This document shows positions 26,701 through 43,000 of a stretch of DNA of 64,000 bases, piece after piece. The position numbers were made by a program, and so were the translations under genes. Within the stretch, counting starts at the first letter, position 1. The number at the start of each line of letters is the position of its first letter. Below the pieces are notes generated by a model that saw only the letters and a list, made by a program, of their open reading frames with translations, searched no databases and was not told the DNA's origin. Origin of the DNA: Tamarix chinensis (taxonomy: Eukaryota; Streptophyta; Magnoliopsida; Caryophyllales; Tamaricaceae); NCBI GenBank assembly GCA_030549775.1, contig CM060177.1, positions 54,252,638 through 54,316,637 of the forward strand. Direction: 5' to 3'.

Positions 26701-29700
26701 ATTAGTATCTTATTCATAAGAATAAATGATCACATAAGGCACATACAATAACAAGCAAAGCATTTTCCATGCATAATCCATATAAATCCTTTTCCATTTC
26801 TCCAACCATGTGGGTTTCTATTTATCCTTGTCCGATATTATTCATATCCATAATATTATTTTATTCAAGCCCAAGATGTGTTCATTACCCTTTTCTCAAA
26901 ACCATCACATGTCAAAATTGGAGTACCCATTTGGACTTTACAATATTCATAGATTATGTCATAAATTATGATCCATTTAATTATTTTATTAGGCCATTAA
27001 TCTATTATAAAATATCTATTTTTTCTCATTAATAATCATACGATAGTCCCAAATATAGCCGTAAAGCATAACCAAATTGAAAGAAAACAAACTACACAAA
27101 CCAGTAGAATTGGTTGATTGATCTGGCCTAACCTATCGATCGGTTGCACCAACTAGTCGATTAATTTGGGTCGACCAGTCAATTGATTTAGCTCCACTAG
27201 GCCATAATTTTTCTCAAATCATTAGATCTATTTAGGCAAACCAATTGACTTTTCATAGACTAATCAATTTGTTCTACCCAACTAGTCAATGGGTTTAAGT
27301 AGAGAGCAAGACTAATGTCTCTAATGGCTTACCAGTTGGTGGGTTAGGTCAACTAGTCAATTGTTTTAGGAACCAATTGATAGGTTTGACCTAACCAATT
27401 GATCAATTTGCTTACAATAGCATCAAACCATTAGTTTCATGTAGATTAATACTTACAAATCTTCTTAACCGCATTAGAATATATATATGAACATGGTCTA
27501 ACACATTTTCAACCTAATTAACTTGCATATCTCAACATTGAACCATCATATCCTATTTTTATTAATTTTCATGCTTTTTGCTTAAAGTATACAATCTATT
27601 AATTAAAAACACTTATACAGGCTATATACAATCATACCAAAATACAAAATCAACTTAAAGGCATTCATATCATGCGGGAATACTCATAACCCATTTTAAA
27701 ATCAAGAGTCACTTGCTTGATGTAGGCAAAACTCTCCTTAAATAAGAAATTCCAGCTTGTGAAAATCTCAACTTTTAAAACCTTAAAACAACAAATATTA
27801 AATGTAGAATTTCTTACAAAACATTATTAATTTTCAAACTTAAAATAAAAGGGAAAGAAAGACATACCATACTTAAGCAAAATAGGGAAATGCTCAGCTG
27901 GACCACTTAATCTTTTTTCCAAATCTAACTCTTCCTTACTTAACAATGAAAACAAGAGAGAGTAAAAGGCAGGATAAGAAGTGTGCAAGGAAATCGATTA
28001 CAAAGTTTGAAGTGTAGAGAGGAAAAAGGTGAATGTAGAGACTTAAGGATTTTGATGGCTAAAAGAAAGGTGCACAAAAGGAGTGATTAAGACTATTTAT
28101 AGCCAACCAATTGGGAGGAATAATAGAGGGTGGAGGAACAATTCAAAAACCCTATAAATTATCATTTGAATTTGAGATAAATAAATATATTTTGTCCATG
28201 TCATGCTGACCTATTCTCTAGAGCTCAAATGGTATTTTGGAGAATGTAGGTTAATTAGACCATAATTAGAATACACAAAAGGGGTAATGGGAGGTGATCA
28301 TGGAAATAATCTTCCAAATTCTCATAATTATGCTTGAGATGGAAACATTGATCTCATAAACGTGTAGAGAAAAGAGGTGGAAGAAGACAAGGCTACGGTC
28401 ATCTCTCCCCCTCAATTGTCCCAATCGATCTCCAAATTAATTTGAGGCAATATTACGAGCTAAATGCATCATGGAAATGATTAAGAATCTCTTAGGGATA
28501 CTTTGGCATGGGTTGGTAAGGTTTCATTTCAGTATAAGAAAATTTTTAGAAAATTGAGTTTGAAAATATGTCCAACTTGATAAACTAGTCGATCAGTTTG
28601 GACCTACTATTCAAATATTCTATAAACTAGTTGATCGGTTCCCCAATCAGTTAATCAGTCTGGTTAAGAAAACCCATTTTACTGAAATAACAAACTAGTC
28701 AATCGGTTCATGGAATCAGTCCATCGATTCGCTTGAAAAAAATCTATAAACTCAAATTTCCTACCTTATTTTCAATTACACTTTTCCTCAAATCAAATCA
28801 TCACATTAAATTAAAATCTAATTCCCAAAAATTGGTATAATTCTCATTCAATATTTTGTAAAAATATGGGGTATTACACAACATTTGGAGAAAACCTTCC
28901 ATTTTTAACATCAATGATAGCTTCGGCTATAGCTAGGGAAAGCCTACTTAAATTGATAGGAATTTGAGAACCTTCCTCAATTTCTAAGACAAAAAAATCA
29001 AGAAGTATGAAAAAACTTACCAACCTTGATAGATACATCCTTTTATATACCTATTGGGTATTTGATTGATTTTCCTACCAACTGTAGGGAGATGGTGGTG
29101 GGCTTGAAATCTCCCATTTGTAACTTTTCATACACTAAAAAAATTCATTAGACTCACACTTGCACCTAATTTGTGTAAGGAATAATTAATAGAAATAGTG
29201 CCAATAATGTAAGGAATAGAAAATGAACTAGTATCCATTAACTTAGAAGGTAACTTATTCTGAATAATAGCACTACACTCCTCTATAGGAGAAATAGTTT
29301 CATACTCCTCCAAATTTCTTTTATTAGATAAAATATCCTTTAAAAACTTTGCATATGATGAAATCTGAGAAATTATTTTATTAAAGGGAATGTTAATATG
29401 TAACTCTTTCAATATTTATAAAAACTTTCCAAATTGCTTTCCGAGTTAATTTTTAGATAACCTTTGAGGGAAAGGTAGGTGAGGATTATAAGGTACAGGT
29501 GAAACATATTTTTCAACCTTTTCCTTTTACTTATTAGTTTTCTCGTCATTAATTATGGGTCCTCAATATCATTACCTAAACTCTCATCACCATGTATCAA
29601 CTTAAGTCCTTCTATCTCCTTCTCGCTCCATATTGTGAAGGCACTAACTTGATTTTTAGGATTTGTTTTGGGGTTGCCCCTTAAATATCCTAGAGGGTTT

Positions 29701-32286
29701 AGAAGATGAGCTAGCTTGTTGTGCTACTTGAGTTATTTGGATCTCTAACATTTTATTGTGTGCAGCTAGTGAGTCATCCTTAGAAGCTAGGTTCTCAATG
29801 GAATCACTCATGGTTCTATTTTGATGTTTAAACTCATCTATTTGCCTTTTAAACTCCTCATTTTTTTTTGTTTGAGCCATCACAAAAGTTTTCAATCAAT
29901 ATTTCTAAATTAGATTTTTGGGTAGGGGGATAAGGAGGCCTTTAACTCTAAAATCCTAGTGGAACATAATTAGATTGAGGAATAAGATTTTGGGGAGGAT
30001 TTTTATAAGATAAATTCGGATGATTCCTCCATATGGGGGTTAAACGTCTTAGAAAATGGGTCCCCTTTTTGATTAAAATTGTTCACATAATTAGCATGCT
30101 CATTGATGCTCAAATTAGGGAAAATGTATGTTCCAACTTGGCACTCTGATGCAGTATGTCCTATGATGCCACATATGTTACATGATACTTGATTAATAAG
30201 ACATGCTATAACATTAACACTTAATTTGTCAAATTTTTGGAATAGAGTATCTACCTTCGATGCAAGATGATCTAGTTCATCAACAACACACCTTCCGCTA
30301 TTTTTGGGTAAAGAGGGATAACCCTACCACTAAAAGTGATTTTGGGCCATGTCTTTGATGGGTTTTCGTGCCTCTCACACACTCTTGTTCATTAGTGCCC
30401 CACCAACTGTAGCATCAATAGTCATCCTAATGTTGTAGAGAAGACCATTGTTGAAGGTGTAGATAATCAACTAGTCTTCCAATCCATGGAATGGATACAT
30501 CCTCAAAAGGTCTTTGTACATTTCCCAAGCATCATATAATGATTCCCCCTCCTTTTGTGTAAAGGTTTTTATCTAATTCCTCAATTGAGCCATCTTATTT
30601 GGAGGGAAATATTTAGTAAGGAATGCCTATTCGTTGTTTAGTCATCATATAATGATTCCCCTCCCTTTTATGTAAAGTGAAGTCACTTAGAAAAGGAAGG
30701 TGTATATATATATATATATATATATATTCATTTTTTAGTCATTCATTCTCTTTTTTCCAAAACAAAATGAAAAAAGAAGAAAAAGAAGAAAGTGATATGC
30801 TATAAGGGAAAAAGGGAGATATGGAGATGATTTTGAGAAAGTTCCATTCATGTTATAATTTTTTGATTATCTCATTATTCTCGTTTAGGGTTAAAATTGA
30901 GGTGTGTTATTTATCACCATTGGTGTGGAGTTGATGCTTATATTTCAACTAATTATTAGTGTTTCGCTAGTTATTGGCCTTTTAACACCACAATCCTTGA
31001 ATAATCCATAACTTTTATCCCATAAACCCGTTACAACCTATAAGTATGTCATGTTTGTTCTTAAGATGGGAAGCCTTTGATATGATGGAGATTAGTCACA
31101 AGAGTTAAGCATATGGTTTGGTTCATTTGGTGGGTATTTGATATCCTTCATAAGGTTTTGATTCACATAAATATGAGCTTCTTTGTTACTATATGTGAGT
31201 CGCTTTTTTTTTTATCATTTTATTTCATACACCTGAGTGTCTTTATATAATTATAGCTATAAAACTAAAAGATAAATATAGAGGGTATCCATAGTGAGGA
31301 TAAGTCTTGATGTGATTAAGGCGTGGTAAATTTTCATCCATATTAATGCTCTGTCCATATTTGATATATTTATGTGTGAACCATATGTTGAAACTAGCAT
31401 TTTAAATTTTCCCTTTATGAATCTTCATTGAGTGCTAATCTTGGAGTTATAAAAGTAAAATATTCTGAGATAACATTAGTTAAGGGTGTTGGGTGTTTTT
31501 TTTCTTGTTTTTCTTTTTGAATTGTGTGTGATTTTATGGGTGTATCATCTACAAAATCCTCATGAGACCTTACTTGTTTATAAGGGTGACCTAGGAGTTA
31601 AAAGGGCTTGTTGGACATGTTAAGTGCAATTGTGACACCTATAAAAGTGGCTAGTCAAATTTATTTTTATTATTTTTCTTTAGTTTGAATCATGTCTTGC
31701 TTGAGGACAGGCAAAAAGCTAAGAGTGGCAGTTATATATTTTTATATATTTTATATCATTTTAATCTTAGTTTTTGGCCTTTTATTTGAACAATGTATGA
31801 AGACAATTATAATTTTGTGGTTAAGTGATAATAATACTATATATTTAATTATTTGAGTTAAAATGATATAAAATGAATACTTTTAAAGTATAAGATTATT
31901 TATTAATACTTCTAATGCTATTTTGTAGTAAAAAAAGGGTTTTGGGTCCTTCAAACCAAAGGCCCAAAGGACCAACAACCAAATACTAGAAAAATCGAGT
32001 AAATGAGGCCCAAAAACTAGGAAAAAAATAAAAGAGGTGGTGCAAGGCAGAGCCAGATGTAGTAGTAAAGAAAAAAAAGATAAAAGAAGGAATGCATAAG
32101 AGGAAGGAGACACATATTTTTTATGTTATAAAAGATAGAGAGGAGAGATAGAAGGGGCAAAAGCAAGATTAGATGAAAGAAGAGAGCAAAGAAAAAAGAA
32201 ATAGGGCCTGTAGGAGGAGAAGAGAGAGGATTTAGGAGGACGTAGAGGGAAAGAAAACATAAGAGAGAAAAGAGAAAAGAAAAAAG

Positions 32287-32362
<76 letters not shown>

Positions 32363-35300
32363 CACTAGGTGCAATAAGACTGACTCAGTGCAGAGAAGAG
32401 ATAGAAGGAATGCATATGAGATAGGTGACTCATGACAGTATGGAAAGAGAGGCTAGCGTAAATGAAAGAAGAAGAGAAGGAAAGAGAAAAAGAGAATAAA
32501 AAAATTTATTGCTAATGAAATTAATCAAATTTTCATATGAATAAATTGTTTAATTTCATCCATAATTAATTTTTGTTATTTCTTTCTCTATTTCTTATAC
32601 ATATATATATATATATATATAATATTTTTTATTTTATTTATTTATTATAACTGGCTAAATATTTATTGTCAGGGAATAGATTTAAACCCTAGATTATAGT
32701 TTGAGATATAATATTAATTTTATTTATTTTATGAGATTATTCTTTGAATTTACTTTTATTGTTATTATTTATATATGTGATTTTATTAGGTATGATTTAT
32801 ATAGTGCATGCCTTATTATAGCTTCCTTATAGTGACAGTATATAGGATTGTATGCTTGATAGGTAGCTATATGAATATGCTAAAATTTATATATATAAAT
32901 TGCAGCTAGGTTAGATAATAATACATCTAATAGTTTTGTAATTCTAACTGGAATAGTAGAACATTTAGATACATGTGAGTCAATGAAGAGGAATATAGTT
33001 AGACACCCTTGAGGTACTAGTTTGGGTACTTATATTAGTGTCATTCCACTTGTGCTTAATGATTTAAATCTAGTTAAATATAGGAGTATCATTTAATAGG
33101 ATTTAATAGTATCTCTTTGTCATATTAATTATTTTAGGGAAGTAATATAAGGTATATAGACCTACTTTTAGCTTAAAATTTGGTCAGCAACTTTCTTCTG
33201 ATTAAAAGATGACTTAGAAATTATCATTATATTTTAACCTAGTAAAGTGGTGGATTTCGATTTCCATAGCATATTCATTATATTTACATTCTCTATTTCT
33301 TATATTAACTTATTTTAATTATTTTTTATTTTTAATTTAAAAAAACCCTACTAATGTATTTTTCTTATTATTTATTTTTATTTTATTTAGAGTTTTTTTT
33401 TACCATTTCATTATTTGTGAGCTAGCTAAATAAAGGCAAGCCATATCAATCCTCAGTATATAACGATACCCTTATTTATCAATACTACAATTGATAATAA
33501 GAGGGTTTAAATTATGTGCCATTTACTAACACACCATCATTAGTGGTTTTCTAGTGAGTTTCCCAACCATCTTGTATTTTGGTTTATTATTTTTCTCATG
33601 TAGGAAAGGCCATACTAGTGATACAAAATTTCTCCTGGGAAATTAGAGAGGGAATTCAACTTGAATCCTAAAGAATGTACAATGCCTCCCAGTAGTCCTA
33701 AGTTGGCAAGTCCAATGAATGCTCCTACATTGAAGTATGTCCTCTAAGAGATGAGTAGCGAGATATTAGCGACAGGTCCATTTCATGCCATTGCTCATGG
33801 AACTGTGGTGGTTAATTCCAAGCTTGCAATGGGAACACATATGGCCTGAAACTTGTTTGAGTTGGAGGAGGTGGTAAATACCTACAACACAAGAATCTTA
33901 AAAGGAGAAGGGATCATTTTATTGAATTCCTTGGTGGATGAAAATTTCCTAGCATTGATAAGGAGCACTTACATGTTCTCTTATGACATTTGAGTAAGGC
34001 CTCCCCATTTAGAGGAAAGGGTGATTTAAGCCTTTGTAAGCTAGGTGTGCTTCTATGAGTATCCCTTTCGATACGGGTTGTAGTTTCTAGTACTATATTT
34101 GGTTGGATAATTTCTAAACAAAATTGGGCTTTCACCCTTTTAACTATTCTCTAATATTGATAGGGTATTGTTGGGTTTGGTCTACTTGGGACAGTTAATG
34201 GGTGTGACCATGGATTTACAAATGCTATCGTAGTGTTATTACCTTAATGTGTATAGTAGTGGACTGGGGGTGTCACTGACTGGTCGATCAGATCATGAGC
34301 AATTAATGTTGGGTATACTAAACAATGAGTATGATTGAAATGTGATGCATATGAGATTTAACTTGGGTCTTGCTATGTGTTGGTGTTCTAAGAAATCTTA
34401 GAACAAAAAAAAAGAGAAATAGGGGACATTTAAGAGGATAATAAATTGATTCTTGGTAACACTTGAATCAATACGTATAAGAACCACCTATGGTATGAAA
34501 TCTTAGGAAAATTCTTATAATACTTTTTCAAGATCATCAAGCTCTTACACCTATAGAGTAAAGGAGGGCTCTTGGTTTGCTTGAGAGAAAATATGCGGCC
34601 AAAAGATAAGTTCTTCTTTTATTCTATCCTTGACACTTATACAAGAATTTTAGGATTAAAGGTTGCAACTTAAATAAATAATACATATGATTAGAGCTTG
34701 AAAGAAGAAGAAAATCTACCTAAGTTTGAGCCTATGTGTTTTGATTATGGGTGTGTACTTGTGCATATTTTGAATTCCCTCCTCTATTGTCACATGATTT
34801 AATTCACACAACATCCATAATACATAAAATTAAAGAGACAAATATCCTTTTAATCTTTTAAGTGACAAACAAAAGTATGTAATGTCTTATAGCCTTCTTT
34901 GCTCTTCCCTAAACTTGCATTGTTCTTTCCAAGTGCTGAAAGTAACTTGATATCTAACATGAGAGGGACTTATGGCTGATTTGTGTGGATTCCAAGGGGT
35001 ACATATAGGATGAGTTTTTTTTAGGGATGTTTAAGGCTAAAAATGTTCAGGAAATATGGGTAAAAATATGGGGAAAAGCTTTGGAAAAAACGTGGCCTTA
35101 GGTACCTTATTTTCTGTTGGTTTGTGGACAACACAAGGAGACGATTTGCAAGGTTTGCATGGCTTGTATGGCTTGCATGGCTAGGTTTTGCTAGATAATT
35201 AATTTTTCCAAGTAGGAGAGTTTGTGGCTCTCTAACTTGGAAAAATTAATAATGAGATTATGCTAATAATATGAATGCTCCTGTATCAAAAAGACTTGCT

Positions 35301-36960
35301 TTCTTCATACACCAAAAAAGCATTTTCTTGTCAACCTTTTTCTAGAAAATTCTAGAGAGTGGAAGACTTTTAGTGATTATGGTTTTATACTTTGGGTTAT
35401 AAAAATGTGGATTGAGTTTTAAATCTATATTTTATTATCTGTTTAACACAATAACTACAAAAGAAGGAGTCTTTTGACCATCATCCACAATTAAATCTGT
35501 ATTTAAAAATGTTAAGATACATTGTTGAAAGTAAGTGTGTAATACCCTAAAAATTTTCATAGGAGTAAATAATAAAATTATAAAATAATAAATAAGATAA
35601 AATATATTTACACATAGTAATATTAATAATAGCAATAATAACAATACTATGAGGTTTAAAATTTATTATCTAGCCTAATTCTTAGACATTATTTTAATTA
35701 TATAGCCTAAAATAAATTATAGATAAATTATAACAATTTTTCATAATTACCAATAAATTCCCCAAAAACCCAACCTAAAAATCCCACAACCTTATTATTT
35801 TTCCTTTCTTTTTCTCTCTCATTTTTCTTTTCTCATTTTCTCCTTTTTTTCTTTTCCTCCCCCTTCTTCCTTTTTCTTCTTTCCTTCTTCCTCCCCCATT
35901 TGGCTTGCCTTATCACCTGCCCAAACAACCTCTCCCCCTCTGTTTTCCTTTTCCCCTATAGCCGGCCCAGTCCCCTTTCCCTTCTCCCTTTTGTTTTCCC
36001 CGAGCGACGACCTTACCCTTCTTTTCTTTTCTTCTTTTCCATTTTCTCCCTCCTCTCTTTCCTCTTTTCCCCTATTCTCCTTGTATTCTACCTCCCACTT
36101 GTGCACGACCCTCCTCCTTCCATTTTCATCCCTATATCACTTTCAACCCAACCACCTTCCCCCTCCCTCTTTCCCTTCTCAACCATACAGCACATGTGCG
36201 TAGGTATGCACTTGTATAGGTTCCCTTGCACCTGCATGACACCTGCCCCCTACACCTACACAACACCCCCATGCACCATCCTACCTTACCATTGTTGTGC
36301 CGCCCTATGACTAGTCACCTTATCCCCTTCCTCCTTTGTCCTCATCCTCCCCCTATAGCCTATAAATACCTCCCCAAACATTGACCTTTTCTCTCTTCTC
36401 CCTCATCCACCTACACTCATACCCTCCCCTATTCTAGCTTACCGTCGCCACTATCATTGCAGCTAGGCTACACTGCCCCCAGACTCCTCCCATTTTCCTT
36501 CCCTGCACCCCCATTCCCCTCCTTTTCCCTAACCTTGTAAAGTGTGCAAGTCGCGCCACCCTATGCCACCCTGCACCACCCTGCACCACCTTACACCACC
36601 ACCACCACCAACCCACTCTTCCTTCTCTACACCGCCGCAACACCTCAGCCCCCTACAAAGGTGCCCAACTAGTGCATCCAACCCATTCCACCACCTTCTC
36701 CCCTCTATTTCCCCTCTTTTTCTCCTCCCTCCTCTTGGCTGCACCACCACCAGCCACTAGCTCAGTCACCACAACCCACCTTTCTCCCACTAGCCTACTT
36801 GGTGAAAACCACCCTCAACCCTCAAGAGGCTAAACCCTACTATTTTTCCCAACAAAAACCAATCTCCACCTTGCACTACTACTGTGCCATCACTCTACTT
36901 CTCTTACTCATTCTAGTCACCACCACTTCCCTTCCTCCATTTTGATTTCCATTTAATTAG

Positions 36961-37025
<65 letters not shown>

Positions 37026-40000
37026 GTATTATTTTATCTAAAGAAAAAAAAAATAAAAGGAAGAAAAAGGATAATATAGCCTAAGTTTAGATATTCCCAT
37101 TTTTGGTACTATTCAATTGGCCACAAGCGAGGAGGCATAGGTTATTCTTAGTTAAAGGTTGGAGTTGGTTTGTTAAGGGTACAATCATAACTAGAGGCTT
37201 ATTTTTATGTGACTTTATTATGTGTTAAGTGGATATCTACCTGAAATGTTACATGTTCAAGAGTTGTATGTGTAGTTTGGCTTGCAAAGATCTAAGGTAT
37301 GAATATGTGTGGACATGATTGTGTTGGTTCAAGTGTTGATGTATAATTCTATTATGTGGTATTGCATGTCTCGGGAATGTTGAGAAGTTCTTGTATATAA
37401 GGCCATGAGGCTTAGGTAGGGTTTTGGATACCCAAGGGCATTTTGGTTAATATTGTGAAAAATGGTGTATAGGGAAACCCTAGGGGAAAAGTTAGTAAAA
37501 TATCATTTGGAAGGTGTTAAATAATAACTATGGTAATTATAAAGGTGGATTGGGGTAGATATAGCATAGAAAAGGTTAACCATTCATGGGGTGATTCAAA
37601 CATAATGCGAGCTAGGTCTAGGGGTGACTAACTAAAGGATGGTTGCTAAGGATAGATGTGGGGGAGATGATGACCTTGTTGGGTAGCTTAGCAAAAAATG
37701 GGGGAGTCCTTGGATGCTAAAGTTTGGGAGATTACTAAGTAGGTGGAGCTAGGGTTTTGGTAGTATAAAACCCTAAGGATAGGTTATTATCATATATAGG
37801 CAATGGGAGAGTTGGGATGTGCCTCTAAACTATGATGTTGAATATGCTATTTGAGGATTGTGAGCTAAGTCTGATGGATAGGTGGGATAAGTGGAGAAGA
37901 TACAACTACTAAGGGAAAATTAGGGTTTCAAAAGGAGTCCATCAGGGAGGTTGTTATCACATGTGCAAAATGAAGGAGTTAGGCTACAAAACTTCAAGGG
38001 ATGAATGATCATAGTAATATATGCTTGGCTGTGAAAATTTTGGGCTAATAAGTTGTAGAGAAGGGGCTAGGCCAACTTGGGAAAAACTAGGGTTTTAAGG
38101 GCTAATTGTCATTATATGTGAGGAACGAGGGTAATAGACTATGACTCGTGAATAAGAGGAGTTTCTAATGGTATGTTTAGGTTTTTGGATAAATTAGGGA
38201 CTCAAAGGATAGTGGGACAAGGCTAGTTATACCTTATTTACTGATCCACCAATGAGAATAGTGGCCAGGAGCATGCTGCCTTAGGGTTGTACTATGTTTA
38301 CTAATCCACTAGTGAGAATAGTGGAAAAGAGTGTGCTACCCTGGGGTTGTATCTTATTTACTAATCCACTGGTGAGAATAGTGGGCTTCCCAAGCCCACG
38401 TGGACATAATTTAGGAGTTATCTAATCATGGCACTATTATCCTGAGTCCAAATAATTATGAACAAACAACTTTCTTATGCATATTTTATTTCTTATTGTG
38501 GTGTTGTTAACTAATTTAATCCTACTTGACTGTATTGTTACCTTACTCAGTATGTAGTGTTCTGATCACCCCTATTATGGGTGCTACTCATTCCCAAGAG
38601 TAGTGTCCCCTCATGATCTTATATAGGTGATCGAGGATGATATAAATGACTTTGCCATGATTAGGGCAGAGTGATGTCGTAGTAATCCACAGTTAGGGCC
38701 TAGAGAGAGTGATATCTAGCTATTATCATTTCTAGCTTTTTATTTTTAATGTTTGATTTCGATTATACAATGTTACAAAATGCTTTCCTTACTATGTTTA
38801 TCATGGTTACACCAGTTTCTACCTTACCTTGTAGTTGGTACAAGGATGTCTGGGGCCAAACTTGTACCAATTATAGTAGTAACACCCCTTTTATGGTATA
38901 TATTTTTATGTTTAAAGTGAAAATTTTCAATGTTAATTTTTGAGAGTGTTATAATTTGGTAACTCATAAGATGAAGAACCTCGATGAGATGAAGGATGCC
39001 TCTAGGGGTAAGTCAGGGTCCTTAGAGGGAGCTTCTACCTTGGAAGGTCTCCACGTCTTTAAGGAAATAACGGGGAGGTTGATCATTCCAATAGATGAGC
39101 ATTGACTAGTGGAAATTCCTTGTGGTTAACATTTGAAGGAGGTTGTGATGGAAAAATATTAGGTAAGATTTGTGGGTTCCATCTTTTTAAACTTTTTTCT
39201 TCACTTGAGTGTTAATAATGATGAAATTTATAGGCCATGGAGTGGATCTTTTTTGTTTTGAGGGCTATGATTCAACAAGTGAGCATCATCACCGATTTTT
39301 GGTCTAAAGTGGAGAAAATTTGGGAAGTTGAGGCTTCTTGTGAGCTAGAACAACAATAGATATGGGAGGTTTAGGTCCCTTTGGAAGGAAAGGTAAAATA
39401 TTTATAGAAATACCAAGAGGGTCTTCACTAATAGACGGCTAAGAATGAAAAACCTATGCAGAATGAGCAAGCTTATAGCCACACATTTGAAGTGAATTAA
39501 GTCCAAAAGGAGGCCACATGGAAAGGTAGGGAAGTTGTGTTGGTGCGAGAGCTCATAGTTCTGAACTATCACATTTGATCCTTATCCAAAAAGGCTTATA
39601 ACTATAGGATAAAGTGGGCTTCCATTGCCATTACACTCAAGTTGTATATGATATCAGAGTGAGAGGTTGATCTTAACAAAAAGTGTGAAAAGATGGGGCT
39701 CTAGTGGGATAGGGATGCAATCTAGGAATTTTAAGAGATTTGGTCTAATATCGGTGCTCCAATGATGCTAAATCCTTCGTGGCATGATAGTGGAGAGGTT
39801 GTGTCTCAGCAAGGAGTTGTAGGTGGTATTATCGACGATGTGTAAGTTATGTGGATTCTTGTATATACTTGTTTGTCCTTGAGTAATTGTGTGTTCAAAA
39901 GAAAAAATCATGTAGTATTTAGGGGCTTCATTACCTACTAGTTCCTAATGTGTGGAATGACATGAATTAATGTTTTAAAATCATGTGAATGTGACAAACA

Positions 40001-43000
40001 CCCCAAAATTCACTACTAAAAATTTATTTTAGTGGAAACTTAATAACAATATAATTAGGTATTACCACCATACTTAATATAACTTTGGATTACCTTATTA
40101 GCCTTACATTAAATATGTGGAAAAAAACTTAGAATTAAAACTCAAAATAAATAGTTCATAGGTCATAGGTAAGATTTAGAGATTAAATCCAAGCATAATG
40201 TGACAAAATATAATAAAAATGAGATCTAATGGAACTAAGAGTCCAAAAGGTATCTAGATAAAAAACTACCTACCAGATAATGTCAAAAACTTATATCTGA
40301 ACCCCCAGATATAAAATTCACATCTCCACAAGTAGATCATCAAAAGGTGAGAAATCATCCAAGCGGTCATCAACAACCTAGATGACAAGGAATAAGGGTG
40401 TCTACTTGTTGGAATGAGTAGTACCTATAAAATAGATGACCAATATGCTATGTATTAAGTAAAGAATTCACATATATATAAGGCCATATGGAAGAATAGT
40501 CACGCATCTTAATTAAATATGATATAATGTAAGATAAGCGTTAAACCATAGCTTCATTATTAGGTATAATAATAATCCATTTCTTACTTACGTTGAATTT
40601 ATAGACCTCACTATTCTTTATCCAATGGAAAGAACTAAAACATCTTATTAAACTACTCTTTATCTTGATGTCATCATGTAGAAATAAATATAAATATGAA
40701 AGGAACGTAGAATATACTTGACATAAATATACAAAGTACATAAAATAGACTTGACATAAATATAGGAAGCACATAAAATACAACCACATGATGATTGAGA
40801 CATTCCTTAAGGGAAAAGGCCACAGCTCCTCTATAAAACTCTAATTTCACAAGATAAGCATAACTTCTTCCATAAGAATCATCTATCCACCAAATTTAGT
40901 ACACCATATTAAAATAAAATTATTAAGAATATATCCAAATGCAAAGTCTAACTCTAATGCATTACACATACAATAATGATCCCACCTCTAGGGTTACTAT
41001 ATTCACTATTTAAGTCATTTTATTATTTTATTGGACTTATGATATTCATAATTACCCTGAATATTCCACATAACATACTTTGCATGTTTTAAACTAATAC
41101 TACATTAAAATATCCAGGATTCCATATTTAACTCATATTAACCAAAATACTCTTATCTTACATAAGTGCCTTAAAGTCACATTTTAGATAACTTGTATCA
41201 TACTCCATCACTTTTTGATCAAAATAATTAGGAAATAATTTATAAAACCCTTAATAATTATAATGCCATAATTATTTTTAACATTTTCATGACCCTTAAG
41301 CTAGCCTCATTACCTAAATTTCCATAAAATCATATAAGTCAGGCATCATTAATTTCCACCTTCAATTTATTAAATTGCCATACAACTTGATCACATTCAT
41401 TATCCACTTTTCATACTTTATCCAAAAAATATATCACATATTCCTACTTAGGGTTGCAAGACAAAACTATTTCAAGAATATCATATAAGCTCATGCTTCA
41501 TGAAATACCCACATTTCCCCTAATATAATGCAACATTGTTATAACATGATATTAACAAAATGAATTATGAGATATAATAACATCAACATGATATTACACA
41601 TACCATTAAAAAACCCTAACTATACTATGCATCTTTACCTAACCAACACTGGTCTCTAAGCATGAAAGAACCCTAAGACTCCTACTCCAAGACTACAATA
41701 AAATAACCTAAAACTAATAATAGCATATGGTTAGAACTTAATAAAACAACTAATAAAAAGATAAGGTAAAGGAGGAAGGAAAAGTGATAATAACTAAAGC
41801 AAACAAAGAGGCTTGAATATATAGGAAAATGTAGCACAAGTTAGATTGTTATGTGAGGTGATGTTGCAAATATAGAGTGACTTACTTGAGGAAGTAACTC
41901 AGCTAAAGGGATTGTGTGAGATTCTCATGCAAATGGGGATGGGTTGCATAGAGGAGATGTAGGTTCCCTTTGATGGCGTGGTTTGTGTGAGGTGTTGACA
42001 CATCTAGGGGTGGGTTGTATGAGCTTGTCATATAGGTAGGGCTAAGTAGCATGGAATTTTGACCCAAAAAAGGTGGTCGAAATAAGGATATGTGAGCTAT
42101 GTAGAGCTTTGATGCATGAAAATGGTGGAGAACAAAAGGACAATGTAGAAGAAAGTTGGAGTTGAAGATAAAAAGGGAGGGAAGGTTTGGTTATGCATTA
42201 AATGAGGAAAGGAAACAATAAGGAGGGGTATTTATAGTTGAGGTGGTGGTGTGTGAATGGTGAGTGTGGAATATGGTAGAGGTATATGAGGCATGTGATG
42301 AGGTAGAGATTAGGGATCAAGGGGATTTGGGTGTAATTTTTGTGTGACGTATACTAGGAGTTGAGGGAGTTGATGGTGGTGATGATGGTTTTTGATTTAG
42401 GCATGTTATGTTTAGGGGTAAAATTGAAGAAAATGGGTTGAGAAAGGAATAAATTCATGTGGGATATGGAGAAGAAGGCTAAGGGAAGGAGAAGAAGCAA
42501 AGATAAAAAGGAAAATAGAACTAAGTTTAGGGATTAGGTTTAAAGTAAGAGTTAGAGTTATGTATAATTTAGAATTAAAATATTAGGTTAAGATTAAAAT
42601 ATTAATTATCTAAAATTAGGGTTAAGGCTTGGTTTAAACTTACGATTAAATAATTAGAGTGAGATTAAAAATACTAATTACCTGAATTAGGTTGGGTTAA
42701 ATTTAGGTTATTACATCACTGTCCCCCTAAAAGAGACTTTATACCCTAAGTTAATAAGTGAAGGTTGGGGAAGAAGAGAAAAATGATGCAAGGAAGGGTA
42801 ATATTAGTGGTCAAATCTATGGAGGTTGACATAACACTATCGAGAACTACTCCTTAGAAGAGGGAGAACCCCAAAACCTGATGCATATATATTAAAGAGC
42901 TTGGGATGTGCCTCATGCATATATTTCTCTATTTCCCAGGTTGCCTCCTCTACTCCATGGCTATTATAGAGGACCTTCAAAAGCTAAAATAAGCTCATAC